Assembly: GCA_008704415.1 (NCBI GenBank)
Contig: VXIS01000290.1
Span: forward strand, 1-62,072
From: Sphaerosporella brunnea
Taxonomy: Eukaryota; Ascomycota; Pezizomycetes; Pezizales; Pyronemataceae
DNA: 62,072 nucleotides
Reading direction: 5' to 3'
The notes below the pieces were generated by a model. That model had not been told where the DNA came from. It did not search any database and saw only the letters and a list, made by a program, of their open reading frames with translations. A program made the position numbers and the translations under genes. Positions 11,585 to 21,600 of the stretch are shown in pieces. Position 1 is the first letter of the stretch. Each line of letters opens with the position of its first letter.

Positions 11585-12694
11585 TCGGATGAGATATGCG
11601 GTATGTGGGGGGGGGGGTGTGTACTTGCATGTAGTTACTACTTTTTTTGGATTTTTTTTTTCTTCTGGTTTTTGATTTGGCTGTGATACCCTCATATTAT
11701 TCTGATGCTGCTGCGGCAGAAGGGAGCTTTTTGGCTTCTGGATGCAAATAGTTTTGGCGACTGTGTTCTTAGTTAGCTTTTATCCATGTGGTTTGGGGGT
11801 TTTTGTGGGTTTTGTTTTGCTTATCTACATAGCATGTAGTTAGTACCTTGGTCTGGCATTGTTACAGTCCTACATAAAGTACTACCAAGTAGGATTTTTT
11901 TTTATTTTTTTTTCTGTGCGCTTTCACACCTAAATTGAAGTGGCCATGCATGTCCAGCACGCAACACGCCAAGTTGTTTTTTTTTTTTTTTTTGTCTGGG
12001 TTGCCTGTTATGTACATACATGGATTTCATACTTACATAAGTAGCTGAGCAGTTACCAATCTTTCTCGATGCTCAAATCAATTTTGTGGTGGTGGTGGTG
12101 GTTGGTGGGGGTATTGAAAAAATGCCATTTTATTTAGCGGTGAAGTATTACTTTGTACTAGGTAGTACATATGGAGGGAGGCTGGGAGGGAAGCTAAGAT
12201 CTTGAAATTCAGGCTGGAGAAAATGGTTCTCTAGTACTTTGGGAACTGAATCCCTTGGTTGCCTGTCTGAGTAGCTTTTTTTTTTTTTTTTTTTTTTTTT
12301 TAGTTTGTAGCGATTTAAAAATGAGAAATGTGATTTCCTCAAGTTAGTTAATCAGATCATACGATGACAAACCGTCGGATGGGTACATAAACACCCCCCC
12401 CCCCCCCCACCGTTGCAGTTTGCCGACTTCGGGCTTCTTGCCGTGCAGACTAAGCCGACACCCACCGCCGCCTGGGCTGGTGGGCAAAAAAAAAAAAAAC
12501 ACAACCACCTGAGGACTCGCCGCCGGTTCGGGAAATGATCGGCAGGAACGGTGGGTGGTGGGTGGAACCGGTGGGCCGGGAATCTAAACGCTTTTTCTCT
12601 TATGTAGGCTACGCAGATGAGGCGCAATCGCGGGAGCGGAATCTGGTGGTGCTGGTGCTTCTGGCTCTTCTCAAACGAGGCTCGCTCACATGGA
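11585..12694. other. Intergenic, homopolymer-rich
   Basis: No gene seen. Long T runs at about 11643-11660, 11896-11911, 11978-11993 and 12278-12301, a C run at 12396-12409 and an A run at 12487-12500. These are prone to indel error and weak for any inference. Confidence 0.5.
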
Positions 12695-12744
12695 AGATCG
12701 GTTTTTGTTGTTTGTGCTTTGTTTGTTTTAATCATATTGTATTC

Positions 12745-12758
12745 GGCCGCTTGCGGCC
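12745..12758 (-). other. Hairpin at LINE 3' end (GGCCGCTTGCGGCC)
   Basis: Perfect 6-bp inverted repeat with a two-base loop near the LINE 3' end. It is exactly conserved at 28087-28100, with CATATGTCAT on one side and AATACA on the other. It may be the structure recognised by the LINE reverse transcriptase; this is inference. Confidence 0.6.
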
Positions 12759-12893
12759 ATGACATATGCGAAAGGAAGCGACTATGCTACCCCTTCGGCA
12801 GAGCCGACTACTGGGGCCTGCGGCTCTTCTAAGGAGAAAAGAACAAAGGAAATCGCTCCGAATATCATACAAGCGCACCAAAGAAAGACAGTC

Positions 12894-14102
12894 TCAACAC
12901 GGTATGCCTCCAGCAGGCCAGGATCCAACTTTGGTAGTGCCCAGGAAGTCTAGGATGGCCTCCGTACACCTATCATCCGCCAGCAGCGCGGCCGTGGCCG
13001 TCGCCGGCCAGCGCTTCCGCCCTCCTTCTTTCGTAGCCTCTGAAACCCTCCTCCAGAGCGTCCTCTGCTCGTTTTTCCATCTCTTGCAGAACTTAAAAAG
13101 GTGGTCCCGCGTCTGGACGGCACCGCTATTGCACCACCAGCACTTGTCGTCTGCACGTCGCCCAGTCCAATGCAGGTAGGGGGCCGTCGGAGCTTTCTGG
13201 AGCCGCAGTTGAAAGAAGCGCGTAGCAACGGCCTTCCTAGTCTTAAAAGCGGCCTTGCTGCCTCTACCTCTGGGCATCCGGTAGTAGTTCTTCGGCCGGC
13301 AATGCTGGGCAAGCCATCGGTCGCGGTCTTGTCGTTTAGCCTCTGTACCCGCTCTGGCGATGTAGGCGAGCGACGTGGCCGCGAGCACCTCGGGGACTTC
13401 TGACGGGGACCGGCTGCTGGCGGCTCCTTTGGCAAGTTGGTCAGCTTGCTCGTTGCCGGGGACATCTTTGTGGCCTGGCGTCCAGCGGAACTCCGTGGTC
13501 CAGCCCGCGTCTAGAATGGCTTTCTCGGCGCGCGCGATTCTGGGGACGACCCACTGGCCGGGTCCGGGCCCGGTGTCGAGTAGCCGTCGGAGAGCTGCCT
13601 GCGCATCTACAAAAATGCGGACGGTGCCGGACGTTGCCGGAAGGCAGTGTAGGGCAAGCTCCAGGCCGGCGGCGATACCGAATAGCTCAGCATCGTAAGC
13701 TTCCTTGTTGGAGCCAACATATTTGGCCGTTCCTAGCCACTGGCGGTCTCGGCTCCCGCGTGTTACCGCGGCGTAGGCGCAGCTCTCGTCGTCGAGCCTG
13801 GATCCGTCCGAGTAAACTGCGATGGCGTCGTTCCTCGGTTCCTGCCACCACTTAGCTGACTGAATGGCGTCTTCTTCTAGCTCGATAACCACGCGGCCGC
13901 GAGGGACGTTGCATATGGCCACGCTGGGTTCAATTGCGGTTGGCTGGCCTGGGATGTTGGCCGCTAGCTTGGCTCCCAGTGTAGCGGGTGGCGGGCGTGC
14001 AGCTGGCTCGTCAAAGGCATTTTTGGCCACAAAACGCAGCAGTCGTTTAGCTGTCGTGGAGTGTCCTTGCTCCTCCTCCGTTGGCGTCGTCGATGCGGCC
14101 AT
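12894..14102 (-). CDS. RNase H with C-terminal CCHC knuckle (LINE-derived, intact)
   Basis: Minus-strand ORF of 402 residues from an ATG at 14102 in good context (GCCATGG); the frame is open back to 14165. The RNase H core has all four expected acidic residues: YSDGS, AELFGIAAGLELAL, FVDAQAA and PGNEQAD, plus the GHKDVPGN loop. It is followed by CWWCNSGAVQTRDHLFKFC (C-x2-C-x7-H-x4-C), the knuckle that ends Tad1/I-type LINE ORF2 proteins. It would cleave RNA in RNA-DNA hybrids. It is either the undamaged tail of a dead LINE or a captured stand-alone RNase H. The related copy at 28-29 kb is broken by frameshifts, which makes this intact frame worth noting. Confidence 0.7.
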   Translation of the reverse strand: MAASTTPTEEEQGHSTTAKRLLRFVAKNAFDEPAARPPPATLGAKLAANIPGQPTAIEPSVAICNVPRGRVVIELEEDAIQSAKWWQEPRNDAIAVYSDGSRLDDESCAYAAVTRGSRDRQWLGTAKYVGSNKEAYDAELFGIAAGLELALHCLPATSGTVRIFVDAQAALRRLLDTGPGPGQWVVPRIARAEKAILDAGWTTEFRWTPGHKDVPGNEQADQLAKGAASSRSPSEVPEVLAATSLAYIARAGTEAKRQDRDRWLAQHCRPKNYYRMPRGRGSKAAFKTRKAVATRFFQLRLQKAPTAPYLHWTGRRADDKCWWCNSGAVQTRDHLFKFCKRWKNEQRTLWRRVSEATKEGGRKRWPATATAALLADDRCTEAILDFLGTTKVGSWPAGGIPC

Positions 14103-14165
14103 GGCGGATCTAATTCGGTCACCGGCTGGGTTTCCAGCCGGTTGCTGTTTGTGCTGTTTTTTCAC

Positions 14166-15422
14166 TAATAACTACCGAATAACGCCGCGGATACCGTCGA
14201 CTCCCGGATTGGCGAGAAGCGAAGGATTTTGTTCCGGATCTCCCCACACGATCACGATGATGACGACGACGAAAGTCGAGTTCATTGATCCGGCGGACGC
14301 CCGCGGCGAGCGGGATGTATCCCTCGCAGACCTCATGGTTGACGGCGGGCCGGGTGTTGATGATGGTTCTAGTTGGTCCTGGTCCACTCTCTCGCTCGAA
14401 CGATGGTATATCGTCGGAACCATTTGCCCAAACCCAGCAATAACGCTTCATCCATGTATGGGTTTTTTTGTTTTTTTACTCCTATTACTACGGGTCCGGC
14501 TGACAAAAAGCAGTGATAATAAAGGGCAAATCCGGTGTGTGTGCTGGCTCACAGACCGTGACTCCCACGGCGCAAGATCCCTCAACCCCACGGCGGACAA
14601 AATCTAATCATTGGATCTTTTCCGCAGCGTCTCATTTGGGCAAACCACCACACAGTTGCTGTGGATCATGCTGGCGGAGTTCATAACCATGGCGTGTGCG
14701 GGCGTTACAATCCTGCACCTGTAACCGGCACAAAGGTTCCTCTCCATCTCCTGCTGGGTTTCCGCCGAAACCACCAACCCCCCACGGGCAAGTTCACAAC
14801 CACCAGAGTGAGCAGCAACCGCAGCCGCAGCGCCGCCTCGCTACTCGCTGAAAGCAAGTGCAGCCACGACGTTAAAAACGCAACGGAGGGCTTCCGGAAA
14901 GTCATCGTGCGGATCTATAACCCCCTTCCGCGTCCTTCTTACTCCCTGCGGCCCACAGATCTAGCCCTCCACCCCATCGTCATGACCCTACCAAAATAGG
15001 AGGGAGACTTACTAGATGTTTCCATAGACTTCAATTGTCATCAAATTTCTGGCCCCTCCCTTTCTAACTCTTTAGTCTTGATTTGCTGATGGTAACTGGC
15101 AATAGTGTGACGAGGCCACTTTTGGGGATCTCCCGGTTCTGATGAAGAAACCGTTTGGGTGAAGAAAGAGTTGTTCATTGCATGCCATTGGATTATTTAG
15201 GCAGGTTTAAGATTAGGGTTTAGCCTGCTCACCCCCCCCCCCGTGAATCGTATAAATCTATTATGCATTGCCATCGTGTGAAAAATGCGGGTGAAGAATT
15301 ACTATTTTTTAAAAAAAAATTGTCAGCCAAATCGAGTAGAGTAGAGTACCGTATTAACGCGGACATAGGGCAGGCAGGACTATAAGGCGAGGGGGGGAAA
15401 AAAAGGCGCAAAACATACGAAA
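14166..15422. other. Intergenic region without a supported gene
   Basis: Only short overlapping frames. A strong hairpin, ACCGGCTGG-GTTT-CCAGCCGGT, lies just inside the LINE at 14123-14144. A C10 tract is at 15232-15242. Coding potential on either strand is weak. Confidence 0.45.
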
Positions 15423-15695
15423 CTACTCATCCAATTGATCGTCTTCTGCGTGCTCCTTTACCTCATCGTCCGAAGCTATGATACCCCTCTCCTCCAGCAA
15501 GCGCAACAAAGTGGGTCCACTATCCTCACTTAAAAGTCCATCACCGGTCCGCCTCTTACCACGCTGAGCCACCGGTGCTAGGTTACAATACAATCCCCCT
15601 TCGTTGCCAGTGCCTGAGCGAGCGCCTATCTCCACAGCGATGTCCTCCAGCTCATCCTGCGAACCATCAGGAGAAAGAAATGACTTTTCAATCAT
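15423..15695 (-). pseudogene. Orphan 90-codon coding-like frame
   Basis: A minus-strand frame from ATG 15695 to TAG 15423 ends in TLLRLLEERGIIASDDEVKE and an acidic tail, and looks protein-like. The same frame stays coding-like upstream (LEALEFAGNAREWE, LGVWDKLHAEGLE) but contains stops. It may be the downstream part of the gene split by the retrotransposon, joined by an unrecognised intron, or an older decayed gene. No family recognised. Confidence 0.35.
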
Positions 15696-15896
15696 CTCTA
15701 AACCCTCAGCGTGCAGTTTGTCCCATACGCCAAGTCATCAGGATGCGCATTCCCACTCTCTGGCATTTCCCGCAAACTCCAAAGCCTCCAAACGATCCTC
15801 TTGGTTGGTCGCTTTTCGCTCGTTTCTTCGGTCTCTCTACACCTCGTCCGGAGTGACCCCACCACTTCCGCCTCTTCTCCCCAGGGTGCCGGTTCA

Positions 15897-16014
15897 CTAT
15901 CTCCGCGAGGGAACGATTTCTTGTGGTGGGGCAAGCGGGGGAAAATCCGTGTCCTCCACATCGACTATTGCTTGTGTGTCTCTAGATAAATGCGTTCGAC
16001 GGTTGTGGCTGGTG
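15897..16014 (-). pseudogene. 3' half of a small ORF split by the retrotransposon
   Basis: Removing 16015-23966 and one TGGTG copy joins this segment in frame to 23972-24111. The result is one open frame of 85 codons from ATG 24111 to TAG at 15897. The visible C-terminal part includes VEDTDFPPLAPPQE. The exact frame continuity across the empty site suggests the element landed in a coding exon. The function is unknown. Confidence 0.45.
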
Positions 16015-16195
16015 TGTCACAACCGGTGACTAAGCAGGATTAGGGTTCAGATAGGGACAGGGGTGCTAGATAAAAGTTGCTGGGAGACGGAGAGTTGGAC
16101 CATCATCTTTACAATTCACTTCTTCTTCTTTCTCGTCATAGCTTCTTACGCTTTCCGTGACCCCTATCGCCCCTTACGCGACCTAAGGGTTCACA
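16015..16195 (+). repeat. 5' LTR (181 bp)
   Basis: TG...CA ends. I found no difference from the 3' LTR by eye. It contains GATAAAAG as a possible TATA-like element and a TTC-rich stretch. Confidence 0.95.
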
Positions 16196-16197
16196 TC

Positions 16198-16213
16198 TGG
16201 CGTCAAGGACTCG
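16198..16213 (+). other. Primer-binding site (TGGCGTCAAGGACTCG)
   Basis: Starts with TGG two bases after the 5' LTR, as expected for pairing with a tRNA CCA end. The tRNA was not identified. Confidence 0.7.
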
Positions 16214-16345
16214 TGTGATCTCCGCTCGACTCTTCAATTCCTCTTTTTTCTTTTTTCCCGCTACAACACCACCCAACCCGCTGCCCGCCTTGCCGTGAAA
16301 TAGCTAAGTTAAACAATCTTCGCGGCCTGGTTCTTCAGGCCGCTG

Positions 16346-18247
16346 ATGGACGTCTCGCGGAAACGTGATACCAAACAACAGTCTAACGTACCGGCAGGGA
16401 AACGTCGCAAACTTAACAACAACAACGGACTGTCCTCGGGTCTAGACGGAGGTTACTGGCAACGTGCACCGACCAGAAGATCAACGTCTGCTCGCTACTC
16501 TCACTCAGCCAGGGACCCCGCTCCCACCGCAGTACCGGAGGAGAAGCAGCTGGCGATACGTCAGCAGTTCGACGTCGGATTACCCGTGGTATTCGGCCAG
16601 ACTTCGTTTGCTTCGCCCCCCCGAGTCCTGCCCTACGAAATCGAGGAACCGGAGTCCCCACCGAAGTATCAATCTCCACATCGGTTCCTAGGATCCGCAT
16701 TCGACGGTGCTCCAGAACTATCTCCCAAACGCCGTCTACTTAATCCCGCGTCCGACGGTGCTCTGAAACCACAGAGGAACGGTTACAACTGGAACTTTAC
16801 TCCTTCGTGGGAGGCTGTAAAGATCGGAGCTAGGATCTTTGCTCGCACCCTTACGTTTCCACTTGCCGTTGCGCGATACTTGGTTGACGTGGCCCCAGAA
16901 ACCAGGAGACAGGCTCGACTCATCGAAGCAGCTCATAGGGAGCAAGAGCAGCTCCTACTCGAACAGTGGTACATTGAGCACGAACGAAATTGTCGATCCT
17001 CATCGGAGAGATCTCCTTCACCTGTTTCCCCGTCCCTCTCATCAGACAACGAAACCGACGACAACCTCGCCACGATGCCTGCTGCCGCCGGTTCTTCTGG
17101 CTCCGCCGCCCAAGCTGGATTGGGTGGACTTGCTGGTGGACTTTCCGGTAGAACCTCCGGTGGTATCTCCGGGGGAACACGCTCGTCAGGATCCGGCGGA
17201 ACTACCGGCGGGACCCGCCCATCGCGTAGCGGCAGCACAAACCAGAATGACCCGAACGCCGCTCTTCTCGGACAGATTCAACAGCTGATTGAATCAAACA
17301 TGACGGCATTGAGGCTGGAGTTGAGCCGGGAAAGCAGGCAGAACGACCCAGAGGCTCGAGACCAAGCCCTACGGGCAGAGAAAAACAACCTGCAGGCCAA
17401 GATAAACGCCATCGAAGAGGAACGCAATTTGATACTGTCCGGTCAATGGACTGGACCGACGACCTCTCTCAGCCCAACCAGTATCTATGTGGCATCCTCA
17501 CCCGGTACTATGGCAGCCGCAACCGCCGCCGGACCGGCAAAACCGAGGTTCAATCCCGGTGATCTACCGCAGATACTGTTTGGTGAAGACTTAGAGGAAT
17601 GGTTGTCACATATGGATCACGTTGTCACCTCCTTTGGCGAGCTGTTGGTATGCCCTCACGTGTTACACCGCTGTTTTGTCAAAGGTGACCCGATGAGCGA
17701 TTGGTACCTGACCCAACCATCCGCGGTTCACACGTTTGTGACGACCGGAGACGGCTGCTGGGACCGGTTTAAGACCATACTTCGAAACCGGTTTAAACCA
17801 GATCTGGGTGTCATGCAGTACGAGGCGGACATCTACAGGAGACAGGCCGGAGAAACCTGGGCCGCGTTTGGGATCAGGAAGTACCGTTTGCTGAAACGGG
17901 CCTATGACGGATCTGATGACGCCAACATCATTCTGAAGATCAAGGCGGTGATGAACACCGAGGTGGTTAGGTTCTGCAAAGAGAAGAGCAACATCGACAA
18001 CTTCATTGGAGAGCTAATGGACTATGATCGGACCTCCCCACCCACTACGCGTTCTCCCGGCAGAATATTTGCGCCCGAGAACTTCGCTCCGATGGAATAC
18101 CAACCGAGGACCGTGAATCGTTTTCCCGGCCAGCAATCAGCAGGACCGAGTTCCGACCCAAATTTCGGCCCGATCACCCCTCGGTATCAGAAGGACAAAG
18201 GCAAAGCCGTGGATAGGAGCGGCATGGATCGCGGCGGCCAGGATTGA
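16346..18247 (+). CDS. Gag polyprotein of the LTR element
   Basis: 633 codons from ATG 16346 to TGA 18247. The N-terminal third is basic and proline-rich. A Gly/Ser/Thr-rich linker follows (about residues 250-300), then a short helical segment (LRLELSRESRQNDPEARDQ). The second half matches a Ty3-type capsid domain: LPQILFGEDLEEWLSHMDHV, GDPMSDWYLTQP, CWDRFKTILRNRFKPD and ETWAAFGIRKYRLLKRAY. This forms the particle shell. There is no zinc knuckle before the TGA. One appears in the same frame immediately after it, so the stop is either suppressed or recent. Confidence 0.92.
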   Translation: MDVSRKRDTKQQSNVPAGKRRKLNNNNGLSSGLDGGYWQRAPTRRSTSARYSHSARDPAPTAVPEEKQLAIRQQFDVGLPVVFGQTSFASPPRVLPYEIEEPESPPKYQSPHRFLGSAFDGAPELSPKRRLLNPASDGALKPQRNGYNWNFTPSWEAVKIGARIFARTLTFPLAVARYLVDVAPETRRQARLIEAAHREQEQLLLEQWYIEHERNCRSSSERSPSPVSPSLSSDNETDDNLATMPAAAGSSGSAAQAGLGGLAGGLSGRTSGGISGGTRSSGSGGTTGGTRPSRSGSTNQNDPNAALLGQIQQLIESNMTALRLELSRESRQNDPEARDQALRAEKNNLQAKINAIEEERNLILSGQWTGPTTSLSPTSIYVASSPGTMAAATAAGPAKPRFNPGDLPQILFGEDLEEWLSHMDHVVTSFGELLVCPHVLHRCFVKGDPMSDWYLTQPSAVHTFVTTGDGCWDRFKTILRNRFKPDLGVMQYEADIYRRQAGETWAAFGIRKYRLLKRAYDGSDDANIILKIKAVMNTEVVRFCKEKSNIDNFIGELMDYDRTSPPTTRSPGRIFAPENFAPMEYQPRTVNRFPGQQSAGPSSDPNFGPITPRYQKDKGKAVDRSGMDRGGQD

Positions 18248-18607
18248 AAATCTACGATCCAGAACCGCCTAAATCCGGAGACCGGGAGAATGGTACGATC
18301 GTATCTGAATTATCAAGGGAAGCCTGTGTTCATCAAGCGTGCCTGCAACATATGCGACAAGAGTGGAAAACCAAATCAAATGCATTTTAGTTTTGAATGC
18401 ACCAACAACGCCAACCCTAGCACACACGCCGGCGAAGCGGAGGATCCGGAGGAGGAACTGGAAGACCAGCTACACCGCACCGAGTCCGGCAGCCTTACAT
18501 CGTACAATTTTCAACACCCGAACGTTTCCCATACGGCGACACTCTATCATGAAGACGATCTCGGCGTGGAGGACTCGGAGTCGGGAAATGGCTTCGGGGA
18601 TCGGTAG
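18248..18607 (+). CDS. Gag readthrough extension with CCHC-like knuckle
   Basis: Same frame as gag, open from just after its TGA to TAG 18607 (119 codons). It contains CNICDKSGKPNQMHFSFEC (C-x2-C-x9-H-x4-C), a widened version of the nucleocapsid knuckle, followed by an acidic tail. Its position matches a nucleocapsid domain, but it can be made only by UGA readthrough or by internal initiation at ATG 18290. A frameshift site lies near its end. Confidence 0.65.
   Translation, partial: KSTIQNRLNPETGRMVRSYLNYQGKPVFIKRACNICDKSGKPNQMHFSFECTNNANPSTHAGEAEDPEEELEDQLHRTESGSLTSYNFQHPNVSHTATLYHEDDLGVEDSESGNGFGDR
18583..18589 (+). promoter_or_regulatory. Candidate -1 frameshift heptamer (G GGA AAT)
   Basis: In the gag-extension frame the codons are TCG GGA AAT, so the heptamer has the X XXY YYZ phase. 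A -1 slip enters the pol frame, which is open from 18553. The zero-frame stop follows at 18605-18607, giving a 55-nt overlap. A downstream pseudoknot was not folded. Confidence 0.55.
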
Positions 18608-18684
18608 ATCGGGCTACCAATCCCCGCCTAGAAAGCCCTCGTCAGAGCCCGGATAAGTACGGACCTGGCGGGAAAAAGTTCTGC

Positions 18685-21600
18685 ATGAAGAAGGAGGACG
18701 AAGTGGTTTACACCCCCGTGGCTGGCAGCAGATGTCGTGATCCGACGAGTGGTCTGGCCCGGGGGGTTACCGGGGGAAGTCAAATCTCCCCATCCAATTA
18801 TACCAAAACTGATCAGACACAGATCAAAAGAAATTTTCGAATGAGAAACTCTATTTTACAGAACCCAATTCAACTGGATGACCTCCGCACGACGAAGGAT
18901 GATTTTTTCGCAGGCACGTCCTGCTACGCAAAGAGCAACACTCAAGGCGGTACGAGTGAGTGTGGTGCCCCAGGCGGTGTGGGCGGTGACGAAAGTTTTT
19001 CCCCTGTGGCTGGCAGCAGCTGGGGTAAACCCCCGAGTGGACTGGCCCAGGGGCATATCAGGGGAAGTCCTCCTTCTCCTGTTTCCAAAAATGAGGGAAC
19101 TGATCCGATCCAGATCCGTCGTCTGGAACGACCGCGTCAACTGTCTGGCGACGGCAGAAGCTATCTTCGATGCTCTCCCCTAGCAGCCAAGTTCCGACTG
19201 GGCTCGGCATCGCTGGATGGAGATCCGGTCCCGGGACTTACAGACGTGTGCTCGAACGTCGGACTCATCGATGAGAAACTTCTTCTAGAATACTACCCCG
19301 ATACGCCGATCCACTCCACGAGTCGTAAGATCTCCGGCATAGGCGAAACACATACGATCGGCTTTAGCGTGATCCCTCTCTGGCTGGAATGCCGCGACGA
19401 TAGCACGAACGAGCGTATCCTCATTGAATTCGACGTAGAGGTCCACGTGCTTGATGCATTCCCACCCGGGCTTCTTATCGGTCTCGACGCTATTCGCGAC
19501 TATAACATCGACATCGTGACGAGCAAGATGCAAGGTCGCATCGAGGGCCTGTCATTTCCACTTTTCTCGACGGCAGCACCGAAATTCCAGACGGTCAAGG
19601 TCTTTTCAGGCAAGCGCATGGTCGTTCCAGGGCGCTCGACAGTTCCGATTCCGGTCACCACGGCATGCAAGGAAGGAATCGACTACATTTTCAGTCCCTA
19701 CCTGACCGCCGAGTTGTCGATCCCGGCCGCACCGCAGATGCTGAGAGCGATCATAGACAGCCAGACCCGGTTCATTATGTACTCCAACCACTCCGAGCAC
19801 CCAATGAGGATTGAGAAGCGCCAGGTTCTAGGCGACGCAGACGCCGTTCTATTCGGCACTGTTGAAAGTGCGACGCGGCATTTTATACAGTGGGATGATC
19901 TCATTCAGCCCCGTAAATCGAACCATTCCGGGCCCTCGATCGGCCTGAAAGCCCCGACCACGGTCGCAATGGAGGAACTTCTGGAAAAGGAAGTCCACGA
20001 TATCACGATCTTCCACATCACCGGGGCTACCGCACATGCCGACCAACACGCCTTCGAAGAAGAGCTGCGTTTTGATGCGTCGGGACGAGAGATGCCACGG
20101 AAGAGGTCCTTACCGGAAACAACCATCCGTTTGATCGCAGCCGGGGCCGAGAGGCGAGCTCCCGGGGACCTGTTTCCCGAGAACCTGTTGGAGGATGCCG
20201 ATGTTGCGTTCCCCACCCTTCCGGGTGACACCGACCCCTCACGAAAAACGTGGACTCTATCGGAAGAACTGAGTACGGAGCAGGTGCTCGAACTGCTGAA
20301 TCTGCTCGAAGAATTTGCAGGAGTATTCAGTGATGGATCAACGATTGGCCACGTGAAGGGAATCGCCGCGACCATAAATACGGCGGCTGGGCTGCCTCCG
20401 GCGGCCAGGTTGCGCCCTATCGGACCGGCAAAACGCGAAGTGGTCGAGCAAGCACTCCGTCAGATGTTCGACTGGGACGTCATAGAGCGCTCCGACTCGC
20501 CAACGGCGTCGGCGGTAGTTCTGGTCTGGCAGAACAACAAGTGGCGTTTCTGTGTTGACTTCCGGCAGCTAAACAAGATGACGGTCAAAGATTCCTACCC
20601 GATGTTACGTTCCGATTATATATTCTCTTCCCTGGCGGGCAAGCGTTTTTTCAGCGCACTCGACGCGGTGAAAGGGTATCACCAGGTGGATATCGAGGAA
20701 AAGGACCGCCACAAGACTGCCTTCATAACACACCGAGGTCTTTTTCAGTTCAAACGAATGCCGTTCGGTCTACGGAATGCTCCTGCGCAGTTCCAACGGA
20801 TGATGGACACCATCCTGGGATCACTACGCTGGGAAGCAGCACTCTGTTATATTGATGACGTCTTGATTTTTTCGGACACATGGGAAGAACACCTGGTGCA
20901 CCTGAGACGCCTCTTTACCTCCTGCAGGGACGCCGGCCTTATGTTCAGCAAGGACAAATGCCGATTTGGGTTCTCCGAGCTGAAACTGCTAGGTTTGGGC
21001 TTAGGAAGATACGGGCTGTTCACGCTCCAGGACACAGTAAAGGCGATAACCGATCTGGCACCCCCGCAAACCCTGGGCGAGCTCTATCAGATGCTGGGAA
21101 TGTTTGGATATTACCGTGGCTTCATCCGCAACTACGCCAAGATTGCGCGACCTTTGGAACTGCTAAAACGCTCGACACAGTCCGGCGTCGACTATAATTC
21201 GAAGCGGCCTATCACGTGGTCAGACAGTGCCCAAGCAGCGTTCGACGAGCTGAAGAAGAGGCTATGCTCAGCTCCCATACTAGCACATCCGAAATTCGAC
21301 GGCCGTCCTTTCATCCTATATACGGATGCATCGGCAGAGGCATTCGGTGCGGTATTGACGCAACATTGGACCACGGAAGACTATGGGCATACAGAGGTTG
21401 CGAGCCCGATGCGCGGTGCCAAACACACGGAAGCGGAGGTTTCCAACTCGATGCGCAATTTTCTCTCCACAACGACACGGGATTGGGAAGCCAGCTATAG
21501 TTCTGATCCGGCATTCCGCTCAGTGTATAAGCAACTCCAAAACGGAGAATCCGGACCAGCCACGTTGGGATACACACTTCAACGCGACGGCACGCTCCAT

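Larger units (their letters stand above)
12695..14165 (-). mobile_element. 5'-truncated Tad1-like LINE fragment (RNase H end and 3' UTR)
   Basis: Read on the minus strand: RNase H and zinc-knuckle ORF, a 3' UTR of about 135 nt, a GGCCGCAAGCGGCC hairpin (12745-12758), then GAATACAATATGATTAAAACAAA and an A/C-rich tail ending near 12695. The same 3' end occurs in the fragment at 28052-29220, so these are two copies of one family. No reverse transcriptase or endonuclease sequence precedes the RNase H. This fits 5' truncation, common for LINEs. The exact 5' boundary is uncertain; the reading frame opens after a TAG near 14175. Confidence 0.75.
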
